From an uncultured Clostridia bacterium (GTDB taxonomy: Bacteria; Bacillota; Clostridia; TANB77; CAG-508), in the NCBI GenBank assembly GCA_910589185.1, contig CAJUSU010000001.1:39986-103985 (forward strand): DNA of 64,000 nt, read 5' to 3'. The position numbers were made by a program, and so were the translations under genes. Below, piece by piece: positions 55,638 to 63,522 of the stretch (position 1 is its first letter; each line of letters begins with the position of its first letter). The notes below the pieces were generated by a model. It was not told the origin of the DNA. It saw nothing but the letters and a program-made list of their open reading frames with translations, and made no database searches.

Positions 55638-55754
55638 ATGACGAATTCCGAACTGATTTTGCGATTAGTAGAGATGCTTTTGAAAGAAAAAGAAGAAACT
55701 ATGAAAGCAAAGGAACAGCAAAGTAAAACAGAAGAAAAATGTAGTAATACATAA
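55638..55754 (+). CDS. Small amphipathic peptide of antisense-RNA module C
   Basis: A 38-residue peptide, MTNSELILRLVEMLLKEKEE and a Lys/Glu-rich tail. It is homologous over the first 20 residues to the peptide at 27266. GGGGG lies 8 bases before the ATG. The start region (55634-55654) is repeated at 55846-55866 inside an opposing small RNA gene. It is cargo of the spo0A element. The function is inferred from layout only. Confidence 0.6.
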   Translation: MTNSELILRLVEMLLKEKEETMKAKEQQSKTEEKCSNT

Positions 55755-55762
55755 TGTCAAAG

Positions 55763-55797
55763 CAGGATAGTCTTTACGGGGCTATCTTGTTTATTTT
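55763..55797 (+). terminator. Terminator of module C peptide mRNA
   Basis: CAGGATAG (55763-55770) pairs with CTATCTTG (55782-55789) through one G-U pair, followed by TTTATTTTT. Confidence 0.7.
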
Positions 55798-55802
55798 TGA
55801 GC

Positions 55803-55886
55803 AAAAAAATAGTATGTGTATTGTTTACGGTTACACATACTCAAAACAAATGACTTATTCCGAACTCAAAGTAATTTGTTTATTGT
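55803..55886 (-). ncRNA. Putative antisense RNA of module C
   Basis: The minus-strand promoter TTGACA (55921-55916), 17 bases, TATTAT (55898-55893) leads to an RNA of about 80 bases. It ends at the perfect hairpin GTATGTGTA/TACACATAC (55812-55820 with 55832-55840) and a U-run. Template 55846-55866 matches the peptide start region 55634-55654 at 19 of 21 bases, so the RNA can cover the start codon of the peptide mRNA. Confidence 0.7.
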
Positions 55887-55985
55887 AACTATATAATAGC
55901 ACATTTATTTTTATATGTCAAATGATATTTGTTTTCGTATAAAAAGAGTGTATGAAAAACAATACAAAAATTTGTTCATAAATAC

Positions 55986-56014
55986 TAGACAAACAAGTAA
56001 AAATATACTATACT
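55986..56014 (+). promoter_or_regulatory. Promoter of module D peptide mRNA
   Basis: TAGACA at 55986-55991, a 17-base spacer and TATACT at 56009-56014. The surrounding 32 bases (55985-56016) match 58648-58679, the promoter of the STAND gene, at 31 positions. Confidence 0.7.
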
Positions 56015-56075
56015 AATTATCATAGGAAATGAGAATAAGCAGATGTGGTTTGCCTCCAACAAGGAGGTGAGGCTT

Positions 56076-56198
56076 ATGATAGATACTGGATATTTATTAG
56101 CAATGATATACATATTATTTTATGCTTTAATAGGAATAACTATCATAGCTCTTTCTTCGATAATAGCACTTGTAGTATTACTTCGTAAGAGCAAATAA
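56076..56198 (+). CDS. Small hydrophobic peptide, putative type I toxin (module D)
   Basis: A 40-residue peptide, MIDTGYLLAMIYILFYALIG and on to VVLLRKSK: one membrane helix and a basic end. GGAGG before the ATG is sequestered by an inverted repeat (CCTCC AACAA GGAGG, 56054-56068), the same design as module A at 23260. It is cargo of the spo0A element. Toxicity is not shown. Confidence 0.65.
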   Translation: MIDTGYLLAMIYILFYALIGITIIALSSIIALVVLLRKSK

Positions 56199-56206
56199 AC
56201 CAAAAA

Positions 56207-56290
56207 AACAGACACATCTGTAAACTTTCCCGAGTTAGATGTGTCAAAACAATAACTTGGTGAACCACGTTTGTGGTTTCTCCATTTCCT
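56207..56290 (-). ncRNA. Putative antitoxin RNA of module D
   Basis: The minus-strand promoter TTGACT (56325-56320), 17 bases, TATAAT (56302-56297) leads to an RNA ending at GACACATCT/AGATGTGTC (56211-56219 with 56237-56245) plus a U-run. Its template TGTGGTTTCTCCA (56272-56284) matches the peptide leader TGTGGTTTGCCTCCA (56044-56058) apart from a 2-base insertion. It would pair next to the ribosome site. Confidence 0.65.
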
Positions 56291-56394
56291 ATACTTATTA
56301 TACACAGATTATTATAAAAAGTCAAATAATTGTTGGAATTTTTATTGCGGAGAATGTTAGTAAAAAATATATAAGAAAATGATAGGAGAAAAAA

Positions 56395-57249
56395 TTGTTG
56401 CAAAAATTAGAAGAAGAAGTATTACTAATTATATTAGAAAAATATGATGAGAATAGTAATAGACACATTTCAGGATATTATAGTGAATTCCCAGAATATA
56501 TGAACTTTAGTATAAAAGACTCTATACATAAATTAAAATGTTTAGGATATTTAGCTTGCAATCTTTCGACTTTATCTAGATGGGAAGTTATATTAAGTCC
56601 AGATGGTTTATCATATTTTGAAAAGAAAGGAATGAGAAAAGAATTGTTTGAAGAATTACCAAATAATGCGAAGGAATTATTAGAAGAATTAATAAAAAGA
56701 GAAATGGAAAATGGACAATTAGATGAATTATTAAGAGAAAAATTAGAAGAGGATAAAACAGATAAAATAGTGAGAGGAATTATAGGAACATTAAAATATA
56801 ATGGCTTATTAAATGTTCATTGGGCAGATGATACGGTTTACTATGCAGAACTAACTAATGTAGGAAGAACATATTTTGAAAGAGAGAAAAAGTATATGGA
56901 ACAAATAGAGAAGTTGAGTAAGCCATCAGTAAGCATAGGAAGTTTAAACAATACAGGTATTTTTAATATGGGGAATATCACAGATTCAAATATTACAATA
57001 GATAATTCTGTAAGCCAAATAGAAAAGGAGATAGAGGAAAAGGGAAATGAAGATAAAGAGGAGTTAAGGCAAATATTAGAAGAAGTTAAGGATTATATAG
57101 ACAATATAAATGCAACAAAAAATATTCCTAAAAATACAGGACTTTTTAAAAGAATAGGAAATCATTTTAATAAGCAGCAATGGTTTTATAGTCAAGTAGT
57201 AGGACTCTTAGGACAAACATTATTATTAGCTATGGGAAACAAAATATAA
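56395..57249 (+). CDS. Unknown protein with winged-helix-like N-terminus, element cargo
   Basis: A 284-residue protein that I do not recognise. It starts at TTG 56395 with GGAG 6 bases upstream. Residues 1-165 look like two winged-helix units (VLLIILEKYDENSNRHISGYYSEF, then IVRGIIGTLKYNGLLNVHWADDTVYYAELTNVGRTYFE). Residues 180-200 contain SIGSLNNTGIFNMGNITDSNITIDN, a short beta-repeat linker. A coiled coil follows (about 204-240) and a C-terminal helix with moderately hydrophobic stretch (QVVGLLGQTLLLAMG). Sensor-linker-effector layouts like this occur in phage-defence proteins, but I cannot assign a role. Confidence 0.55.
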   Translation: MLQKLEEEVLLIILEKYDENSNRHISGYYSEFPEYMNFSIKDSIHKLKCLGYLACNLSTLSRWEVILSPDGLSYFEKKGMRKELFEELPNNAKELLEELIKREMENGQLDELLREKLEEDKTDKIVRGIIGTLKYNGLLNVHWADDTVYYAELTNVGRTYFEREKKYMEQIEKLSKPSVSIGSLNNTGIFNMGNITDSNITIDNSVSQIEKEIEEKGNEDKEELRQILEEVKDYIDNINATKNIPKNTGLFKRIGNHFNKQQWFYSQVVGLLGQTLLLAMGNKI

Positions 57250-57417
57250 TTATAGAAAAAATTTTTTTCGATAACTTTCCTATTGAGATTTCATAAAAAA
57301 TCTCTTAAAATCAAACCAAGAAACATTTTAGAGTAAAACCAATAAATAGTGATTGGAAAGTACAAAATTTATTGCCTTTGCAACCTTTAAGCAAAGCTAA
57401 AAAGTTTGTTTTCATGA

Positions 57418-57577
57418 TATTCGCCATGCAATAGAAGTAGCATGGGGAAGAGGACAAGCAGATACTGTGGAGAATATCTTTGGATATACTGTATCAGCAA
57501 ATCGTGGAAAGCCTACTAACAGTGAGTTTATAGCAATGATAGCAGATAAGCTAAGGCTTGAGTTAAAGAGTGCATAA
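57418..57577 (+). repeat. Right direct repeat (attR-like), displaced spo0A 3' end
   Basis: A 160-base copy of the spo0A end without the rest of the gene, preceded by unrelated sequence. It keeps the reading frame, and the differences from the left copy are all synonymous. It is followed by the probable native spo0A terminator. 57250-57417 contains no recognisable gene. Confidence 0.85.
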
Positions 57578-57587
57578 AAAGTAAGAA

Positions 57588-57613
57588 ACAAGGTTGGAAT
57601 ATACCTTGTTTTT
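57588..57613 (+). terminator. Probable original spo0A terminator
   Basis: ACAAGGT (57588-57594) pairs with ACCTTGT (57603-57609), followed by TTTTTG. It lies 11 bases after the displaced spo0A stop codon. Confidence 0.75.
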
Positions 57614-57628
57614 GTTTTGACATAACTA

Positions 57629-58560
57629 TCATTGTGTATGCTTGCTCCAATAAGGATTTGCAACGAAATAATAGGGGTAGCTATTTTCAGGAGTTCCATA
57701 CAATTCAAAGAACCTTTTTATTTCATTTTCTACTATCTCTAAAATTTCCTTATGACAATTACCAAGATTGAAAACAAAAGATTTAACTGGTATATTATTA
57801 GGATTACATTCTGCTCCAATGCACATGAAATAATTATCTTTTTTTGTTTAATGGAAATACTATGATATTTACGAACTTTTGGAAAGAAAGTATTCATACA
57901 TAATGAGTGAGGATTACGAGTGCTACCTTCCCAAACAGAAAAATTATATTTAGCAGCAAGTTCACAAAAAGAAGATAAAAAAGATTCAAAATCTTTTTCT
58001 TGAGCAACATATTTATCACTGGCATATTTTCCATTTGGATATTTTGCATCAAAAGCATCTAGATTTAGTTTATATTTTCCTACTAAAGTAGCAAGATTTC
58101 CATAAGGATGACCAAAATGATAGGATGTACCTCCAGGTTTTAGTTTCCAAAATTTTAAAAATGCATGATAGGTCACAATATTTCTTTCTTCTAATTCTTG
58201 TATAAAACTTTTATGATAAATTCTTTCATATTCTTCTAAAGCTTGGTTATCCCAAAAGGTATTATAAAAAGGTGCATGGTATGACTTTATCCAATCCCAC
58301 ATAAAAGAGGAGCTCTCGACATTAGGAGCTTGCTCGTGGCAATCGGAGCATAGCAAAACAAAATTGCTAGGTTCATCTTTTCCTCCAAGAGAGTCAGGTA
58401 TAATATGACAACGGTGTAGTCTTCGTTCATATCCACATCGCCAACATATAGTATCAGCTTCAGCCCAGTCAAAATTTAAATAACACTCATCTTCAAATCG
58501 TATCCAATAATCGATAATTTCTTTTTTGGTAGTTTTTATATTTTTACGTTTTTTACTCAT
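57629..58560 (-). CDS. HNH endonuclease-domain protein with a frame break at A AAA AAG
   Basis: ATG 58560 (AAAGGGG upstream) opens about 240 codons. The HNH domain is CWRCGYERRLHRCHIIPDSLGGKDEPSNFVLLCSDCHEQAP (about 39-80), with Cys-x2-Cys pairs and catalytic His. The frame changes at a run of seven A (57845-57839). In the zero frame it ends at 57739 with an unlikely hydrophobic tail. A -1 shift at A AAA AAG gives KDNYFMCIGAECNPNN and continues to 57629 (FELYGTPENSYPYYFVANPYWS), which looks like the true end. It could be phase slippage, programmed frameshifting, decay or a homopolymer error. It is divergent from the STAND gene. Confidence 0.75.
57838..57846 (-). other. A AAA AAG slippery heptamer in the HNH gene
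   Basis: The zero frame reads CAA AAA AAG ATA. After a -1 slip it reads CAA AAA AAG GAT. The heptamer sits in phase, as in E. coli dnaX. Confidence 0.45.
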
Positions 58561-58648
58561 AATATTCCCCTTTAGTGTATTATTAGACACATTATAACAT
58601 AGAATAGTCCGAAGAAAAATTAAAATGTAAAAATGTGTTTTTGTTTGC

Positions 58649-58677
58649 TAGACAATCAAGTAAAAATATACTATACT
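58649..58677 (+). promoter_or_regulatory. Promoter of the STAND NTPase gene
   Basis: TAGACA at 58649-58654, a 17-base spacer and TATACT at 58672-58677. The 32-base block is nearly identical to the module D promoter. Confidence 0.75.
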
Positions 58678-58724
58678 AAATCAAAAAAGGGATATCATAA
58701 AGAATGTAGTATATGGAGTAGATT

Positions 58725-61700
58725 ATGAGAAACTATGATTACAATAAACTATTAGATGCAAGGACATTTGAATATTTTGCAAAAGATATAATAGAAATAC
58801 GAGAGGATAGAGAATTTGAGATTTTTTCGGAAGGAAAAGATAAAGGAATAGATTTAAGAAATATAGAGAAGAATTTTTTAACCATTGTACAAGTTAAAAG
58901 AAGTAAAGATTTCAAGAATTTATGGAATGAATTAAAAAGCAGTGAGTTAGAAAAGGTAAAAAAACTAAAACCAGATAGATATATTCTTGTTACCTCTTCT
59001 CCTATTTCAGTAGTGAATGCAGACAAAATAAAAGAATTATTTATAGGGTGTCATTTACAAGAAAATGACATTATTGGTTGTGAAAAATTAAATAGTTTAT
59101 TGGAAAAACCAGAGTACAAGAAAGTAGAAGATGAATATTATCAATTATGGATTAATAGTACGAGAACATTAGATCATTTTGTTAAGAAAAATTTAAATGC
59201 AGATGTATATGCTTATACGAAGAATGAACTAGAAAATATCAAACAATCTGCACAAATTTATGTACAACACGATAATTTTAAAGAAGCACTTAACATTATT
59301 AAAGAAAAAAGATGTTTATTAATTTGTGGAGAACCAGAGATAGGAAAATCCACTTTAGCACGTAATCTATGTGCATATCTAATGAACCAAAACCGAGAAT
59401 TAGAATTCATTTATCATCCAAAATTATCTAGAATATCTAACTTGTTTAATGAAAGTCCACAACTATTTTTTATAGACGATTTTTGGGGAAGTAGATTTGA
59501 TGGTAATTTGAATGCTGAAGCGGAAAATGAGTTAAAAAAAATAATAGAGATGATTAGTAAAAGTAAAAATAAAATTTTAATTTTAACTTCTAGGGAATAT
59601 ATTTTAGAACAAGGATATGCTAAATATCCAGAATTAGAAGAATTTTTTGATGCCTATAAATTAAATTTACATATAGAAGATTATTCAGATCTATTTAAAG
59701 CACGAATTTTGTTTAAACATTTGGCAAATTCAACTTTGCCAGAATTAGCTGTTTATGAGATTGCCAACGGTTATGAATGGATTATATATAACGAAAATTA
59801 CCGACCAAGATTAATAGAAAATTATATTAATTATGTTAGTGACAAAGAAATAGAGCCAGATAGTTATTTAATGGATTTTAAAGATTATCTAAATCAACCA
59901 TATAAATTATGGAAAGAAATTTTTGAAAAACAACAAGAAGGAGCACAAATAATAACAATACTAATACTGCTATTAAATAAACAATATATCGAATTAGAAT
60001 ATATTAAAACTTTATACGAAAATTATATTGAATATGATACTAAAACAGAAGCAAGAAAAAAGGATTTTGGAAAGTACATTGCACAGCTAGAAAATACATT
60101 AATTACTACTTATGTAGAAGAATGGCATTCGAAAAAAGATGTGTTTGTAAAATTTAAGAATTCTTCTATTGAATTATATATTTATAAACATTTTATGGAA
60201 AATATTGGAGAATATGGGAAAAATATAATTCAATCAACTCCATATATCAATATACTTATGTATTTAGCTGGTTCATGGAATATTTTAGAAGAATATCAAC
60301 AAGAAATTACAAAACAGGAAGGGATTTATTATGATATTACAAATCATATAGAATTAATGAATGAAGTTAAACAAAGAATTATGAGAGACTTAGACACATT
60401 AATTTTTCTGAATGATGATTTATTTGATGGATATACAGAATCAGAAGAATGCTATGTACATAAATTAATTATGTGTGTAGATATTTATAATAGATATCCA
60501 AGTGAAGATTTTAAAAATTTTTTGGAAAAAAGAATAGTAGAAGTCTTGAAAAAATTAGAGAAAGAAAAATATTTTGATTATGATGATTTATTTAGTATTC
60601 CTAGATTAGTTGATGAAGTAAGAAAGGCAAGACTAGATATCAAAATAGATATAGATAAGACAATAGAAGATGTTTTTCAGGCAATCCGATTTAGTAGACA
60701 AATATTCATATTAGAGGGTTTTGAAGAGAAGTTTCCAAATGAGTATGAAGAATTTTATAATAAGAATAAGGCAAAAATAATTTCAGCCATATATAACCTT
60801 ACTTTAGGAGATGCAGAGTTTTTCATTGAAGATGCTATGTATGATGAAATATATGAATTAAGAGATATGACAATTCCAAGCTTATTTGAGAAATTTAAAT
60901 TAAAATATACCAAAGATTATATGAATGAGTTTTACGATGTGACAGATATAAGGTTGCAGAGTGATACAAGAGGAAAAAAGAAGAAAGACCAAAGTATAGA
61001 TATACAATATGATTTAAAGGAAGAAACAGAAACTAAAAAAAGACGAAGAAAAAGACAGGAAGAATTAGAAAAAATTAACCAAGAAAAAGAAGAATTAATT
61101 CAAGCAGTATTTAATGATACAATTGAAAAAGAAGAAGCAAAAGAGTTTTTTGAGGAAAATATAAAAGAAAAGAGATTAGTGAAGGAATTAACAGAGTTAT
61201 TTGATAATTATGACAAAAATTATATTAGAGGTTTCATGGAATATACTGAAGATTTAGAAGCATTAGCAAATTATATTAACATATTAAAAAGAATTCCAAA
61301 GGATAGCCATGATTTCTTTCAAAAGTATATAGAGTGCATAATAGAAGATAATGAAAACATGAATAAAGTAGTAATAGGGAAATTAGGACAATTAGCTTAT
61401 AATACCTTTAAAGAGGGAAGAAACTATTTGTTTAAAAGGGAACTATTAGAAGTTTTTAAGGAAAATCAAATAGAAGAAATATTGGAGAGCAAATTAGTAT
61501 ACCAAGTTGGAAAAAAATATTATTTTCAAACAATATATTTTCATTTGTATTTAGCATTAGATAAGATGATAGAAAAAGAAGAAGATCTTTTTTCAATTTA
61601 TGATAATATGCAAATTAATAGTTTTAAAGACTTATTTAATGATATTTGTTATATATATTCTGATTTGGACTTGGAAAAGTTTAATACAGACTTTTTATTA

Positions 61701-62144
61701 AAGCAGATACAAAAGATACTAAATGAAATTCAAGATGAAGATGAGAATGCAAGTATTAGAAAGTTGGTTTCAAAGTATAAAATAAAAGTTGAATTAAATA
61801 TAGAGGTTGATTTAGAAGAAGAGCATATTTATCAAGGAGGAAGTTGCTTTCCAGATGCTAGTTTATTAGCTATAGAATATTTAGGGTTTGATATGTGGGA
61901 TATGGCTTGCGAATCCTTGGATTTAGAAGAGATAAAGCCAGTGTTTAAAAAAGCATATAAAGATACAAAAGCTGATATTTTATTACAAGAAGATTTAAAG
62001 AATAAAAGAACACTAAGATATAAGGTATTAGATAAGTTGGGATATCCTAAATATTTAAAGGAATTTTATAAATATCTATTAAAATGTGAAAAAGATTTAA
62101 AGCAAAATCCAAATTTAGACTTGAGAAAGAGCTTTACAATATAG
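58725..62144 (+). CDS. Avs-like STAND NTPase with N-terminal Mrr/PD-(D/E)XK nuclease domain
   Basis: An 1139-residue protein. Residues 1-135 are a restriction-endonuclease-like domain: FEYFAKDIIE, then FSEGKDKGIDLR and FLTIVQVKRSKDF, giving an E...GID...QVK active-site pattern. The NTPase domain follows with Walker A GEPEIGKST (202-210), Walker B LFFIDDFWG (247-255) and the arginine-sensor-like ILILTSREY (284-292), matching the nSTAND3 type. The remaining 700 or so residues are helical, with a very basic linker near 770-790, and would be the sensor. This order (nuclease effector, STAND, large C-terminal sensor) is that of antiviral Avs proteins. No CRISPR or restriction-modification genes are near. 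Confidence 0.8.
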   Translation: MRNYDYNKLLDARTFEYFAKDIIEIREDREFEIFSEGKDKGIDLRNIEKNFLTIVQVKRSKDFKNLWNELKSSELEKVKKLKPDRYILVTSSPISVVNADKIKELFIGCHLQENDIIGCEKLNSLLEKPEYKKVEDEYYQLWINSTRTLDHFVKKNLNADVYAYTKNELENIKQSAQIYVQHDNFKEALNIIKEKRCLLICGEPEIGKSTLARNLCAYLMNQNRELEFIYHPKLSRISNLFNESPQLFFIDDFWGSRFDGNLNAEAENELKKIIEMISKSKNKILILTSREYILEQGYAKYPELEEFFDAYKLNLHIEDYSDLFKARILFKHLANSTLPELAVYEIANGYEWIIYNENYRPRLIENYINYVSDKEIEPDSYLMDFKDYLNQPYKLWKEIFEKQQEGAQIITILILLLNKQYIELEYIKTLYENYIEYDTKTEARKKDFGKYIAQLENTLITTYVEEWHSKKDVFVKFKNSSIELYIYKHFMENIGEYGKNIIQSTPYINILMYLAGSWNILEEYQQEITKQEGIYYDITNHIELMNEVKQRIMRDLDTLIFLNDDLFDGYTESEECYVHKLIMCVDIYNRYPSEDFKNFLEKRIVEVLKKLEKEKYFDYDDLFSIPRLVDEVRKARLDIKIDIDKTIEDVFQAIRFSRQIFILEGFEEKFPNEYEEFYNKNKAKIISAIYNLTLGDAEFFIEDAMYDEIYELRDMTIPSLFEKFKLKYTKDYMNEFYDVTDIRLQSDTRGKKKKDQSIDIQYDLKEETETKKRRRKRQEELEKINQEKEELIQAVFNDTIEKEEAKEFFEENIKEKRLVKELTELFDNYDKNYIRGFMEYTEDLEALANYINILKRIPKDSHDFFQKYIECIIEDNENMNKVVIGKLGQLAYNTFKEGRNYLFKRELLEVFKENQIEEILESKLVYQVGKKYYFQTIYFHLYLALDKMIEKEEDLFSIYDNMQINSFKDLFNDICYIYSDLDLEKFNTDFLLKQIQKILNEIQDEDENASIRKLVSKYKIKVELNIEVDLEEEHIYQGGSCFPDASLLAIEYLGFDMWDMACESLDLEEIKPVFKKAYKDTKADILLQEDLKNKRTLRYKVLDKLGYPKYLKEFYKYLLKCEKDLKQNPNLDLRKSFTI

Positions 62145-62167
62145 GAGAAGTGAAGAACAATAATTGG

Positions 62168-62196
62168 TTGACAGAATATATAAATTATGTTACAAT
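62168..62196 (+). promoter_or_regulatory. Promoter of the riboswitch-controlled operon
   Basis: TTGACA at 62168-62173, a 17-base spacer and TACAAT at 62191-62196. Confidence 0.75.
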
Positions 62197-62213
62197 AAAA
62201 AATGATGTATATT

Positions 62214-62443
62214 GAAAGAGGTTGCAATTTTTAAGAGTATTACTTTTGTTAGCAGATAATTGCAAAAGTAAGAAAGGGAAAATTGCCGAAATTGAAAAGC
62301 AAAATCTGTAACTTTTCAGTTGGGCTAATGCAAAATATGTATTAGACTGTCACAAAAAATAATTGTGGGGTGCTTTCAAACAAATAAGAAATGATTGATA
62401 GATTTTTTATGGGTTTGCGAAGGTAACTTTGCAAACCTTTTTT
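62214..62443 (+). promoter_or_regulatory. Lysine riboswitch with terminator
   Basis: The aptamer (about 62214-62378) shows the conserved lysine-riboswitch blocks in order: AGAGGTTGCAA, AAGAAAGGGAAAATTGCCGAA, AGTTGGGCTAATGC, ACTGTCA, and a closing TGGGGTGCTTTC. An intrinsic terminator follows (GGTTTGC 62412-62418 with GCAAACC 62431-62437, then six T) just before the coding region. Lysine binding should terminate transcription. The controlled genes are a GNAT-like protein and pepD, which are not standard targets. Confidence 0.85.
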
Positions 62444-62482
62444 GATGTATATCAAATAAAAAATAAAAGGGGAATGACGATT

Positions 62483-63520
62483 ATGAAGAGAGAATTATTA
62501 GAAACATTACAACAAGCTTGTGAACTAATGACAAGAGATTATCATATGCAAACTGGAAACAGGCATATTAGCTTTAGTGTATTACAACTTTTAGAAGAAA
62601 AATATCCAGAAGTAACTTTAAAAACAGATCTAGTAAGGCAAGCGGCGCAACTTTATGATGAATATCAAGGAAACGAAGAATATATCCATATTCCAGATAT
62701 TCATCAAATGCTATATAACTTAAGATGTTATCCAGTGCTAGGTGCTTTTGATATGCAAAGTGGAGAATTGGAAGGAGTTGTTACAATTAAATATCATGAA
62801 AACACTTCAGAAAAAGAAACAGATCCATATTATCCAAAGCCAGATGCAAAATTCTTTTCTATTACAGGAGTTATTGTAAAACAAAGAGAGAATATGTTGA
62901 ATAAGGGATTGGGTAGCAATTTATATGCTTCATCTATATTAGGGCTGCAGGAATATGCTAGTCAACATCCTGAGGAGAACGTAGAATTAAATGTAGTTAT
63001 TGACTGTACTAATTTACCAAGCTTATATGCTTTGACAAATGGAAATGAAAAAATAGCAGCAGGTGGATATTTGGGAGCAAATCAAAAGTTGCCAGCAATT
63101 TTAGATGGAATTTATACTGTAAGAGATGAAGAACGCCATTTAATAGAAGCACCAACGTATGTTATTAAAATTCCACTAATGCCACGAAAAATAGAAGATG
63201 ATGAGAGGAAATGCCAAGTTTTTTCATATAATACTAAAAGAGATACACCAAGTTATCAGCAATATGAAGAGTTATTAGATACTATTTTAGAAAAGATTAA
63301 ACAAGATGAAACGTGTATGGTGACACAAATGGAAGATGAAGGAACAGGAACAGTTAGTTATATTCATACAGACAATTTAGAAATTCATTTAGAAGATATG
63401 AAATTAGAACGAAATGGAACGCAAAATATTGGAAAGAAAAGGATTCCGAGAGGAGATGTTAGTAGCTTCGTAGGTCCAATGCCAGACTTAAGAAAAGAGA
63501 TAGAGGAGGACGAAAGATAA
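62483..63520 (+). CDS. GNAT-like protein of unknown substrate under a lysine riboswitch
   Basis: About 345 residues. The N-terminal 90 are helical (ELLETLQQACELMTRDYHMQTGNRHISF). The middle has an acetyltransferase-like acetyl-CoA loop, NMLNKGLGSNLYASSILGLQEYA (about 150-172), followed by VELNVVIDCTNLPSLYALTNG. The C-terminal part (YVIKIPLMPRKIE onward) is not recognised. ATG 62483 has AAGGGG about 10 bases upstream; an in-frame ATG at 62474 is too close to that site. Regulation by lysine suggests a role in lysine or lysyl-compound metabolism, but this is inference. Confidence 0.6.
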   Translation: MKRELLETLQQACELMTRDYHMQTGNRHISFSVLQLLEEKYPEVTLKTDLVRQAAQLYDEYQGNEEYIHIPDIHQMLYNLRCYPVLGAFDMQSGELEGVVTIKYHENTSEKETDPYYPKPDAKFFSITGVIVKQRENMLNKGLGSNLYASSILGLQEYASQHPEENVELNVVIDCTNLPSLYALTNGNEKIAAGGYLGANQKLPAILDGIYTVRDEERHLIEAPTYVIKIPLMPRKIEDDERKCQVFSYNTKRDTPSYQQYEELLDTILEKIKQDETCMVTQMEDEGTGTVSYIHTDNLEIHLEDMKLERNGTQNIGKKRIPRGDVSSFVGPMPDLRKEIEEDER

Positions 63521-63522
63521 AT

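Larger units (their letters stand above)
54853..57577. mobile_element. Decayed integrative element inserted into the 3' end of spo0A
   Basis: Direct repeats of 160 bp (54853-55012 and 57418-57577, with no gaps) bound the region. The left copy completes spo0A. The right copy is a detached spo0A 3' end followed by an intrinsic terminator. A decayed tyrosine recombinase gene starts 218 bases inside the left end, the usual place for an integrase beside its attachment site. Cargo comprises two antisense-RNA peptide modules and one unknown ORF. The stretch 55013-55230 holds no gene I recognise. The recombinase is broken, so the element is probably immobile. Confidence 0.75.

Noticed and set aside
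55013..57417. Interpretation of the spo0A repeat as a simple tandem gene duplication
   Set aside because: Only the last 160 bases are duplicated, an integrase remnant lies beside the left copy, and the sequence before the right copy is unrelated to spo0A.
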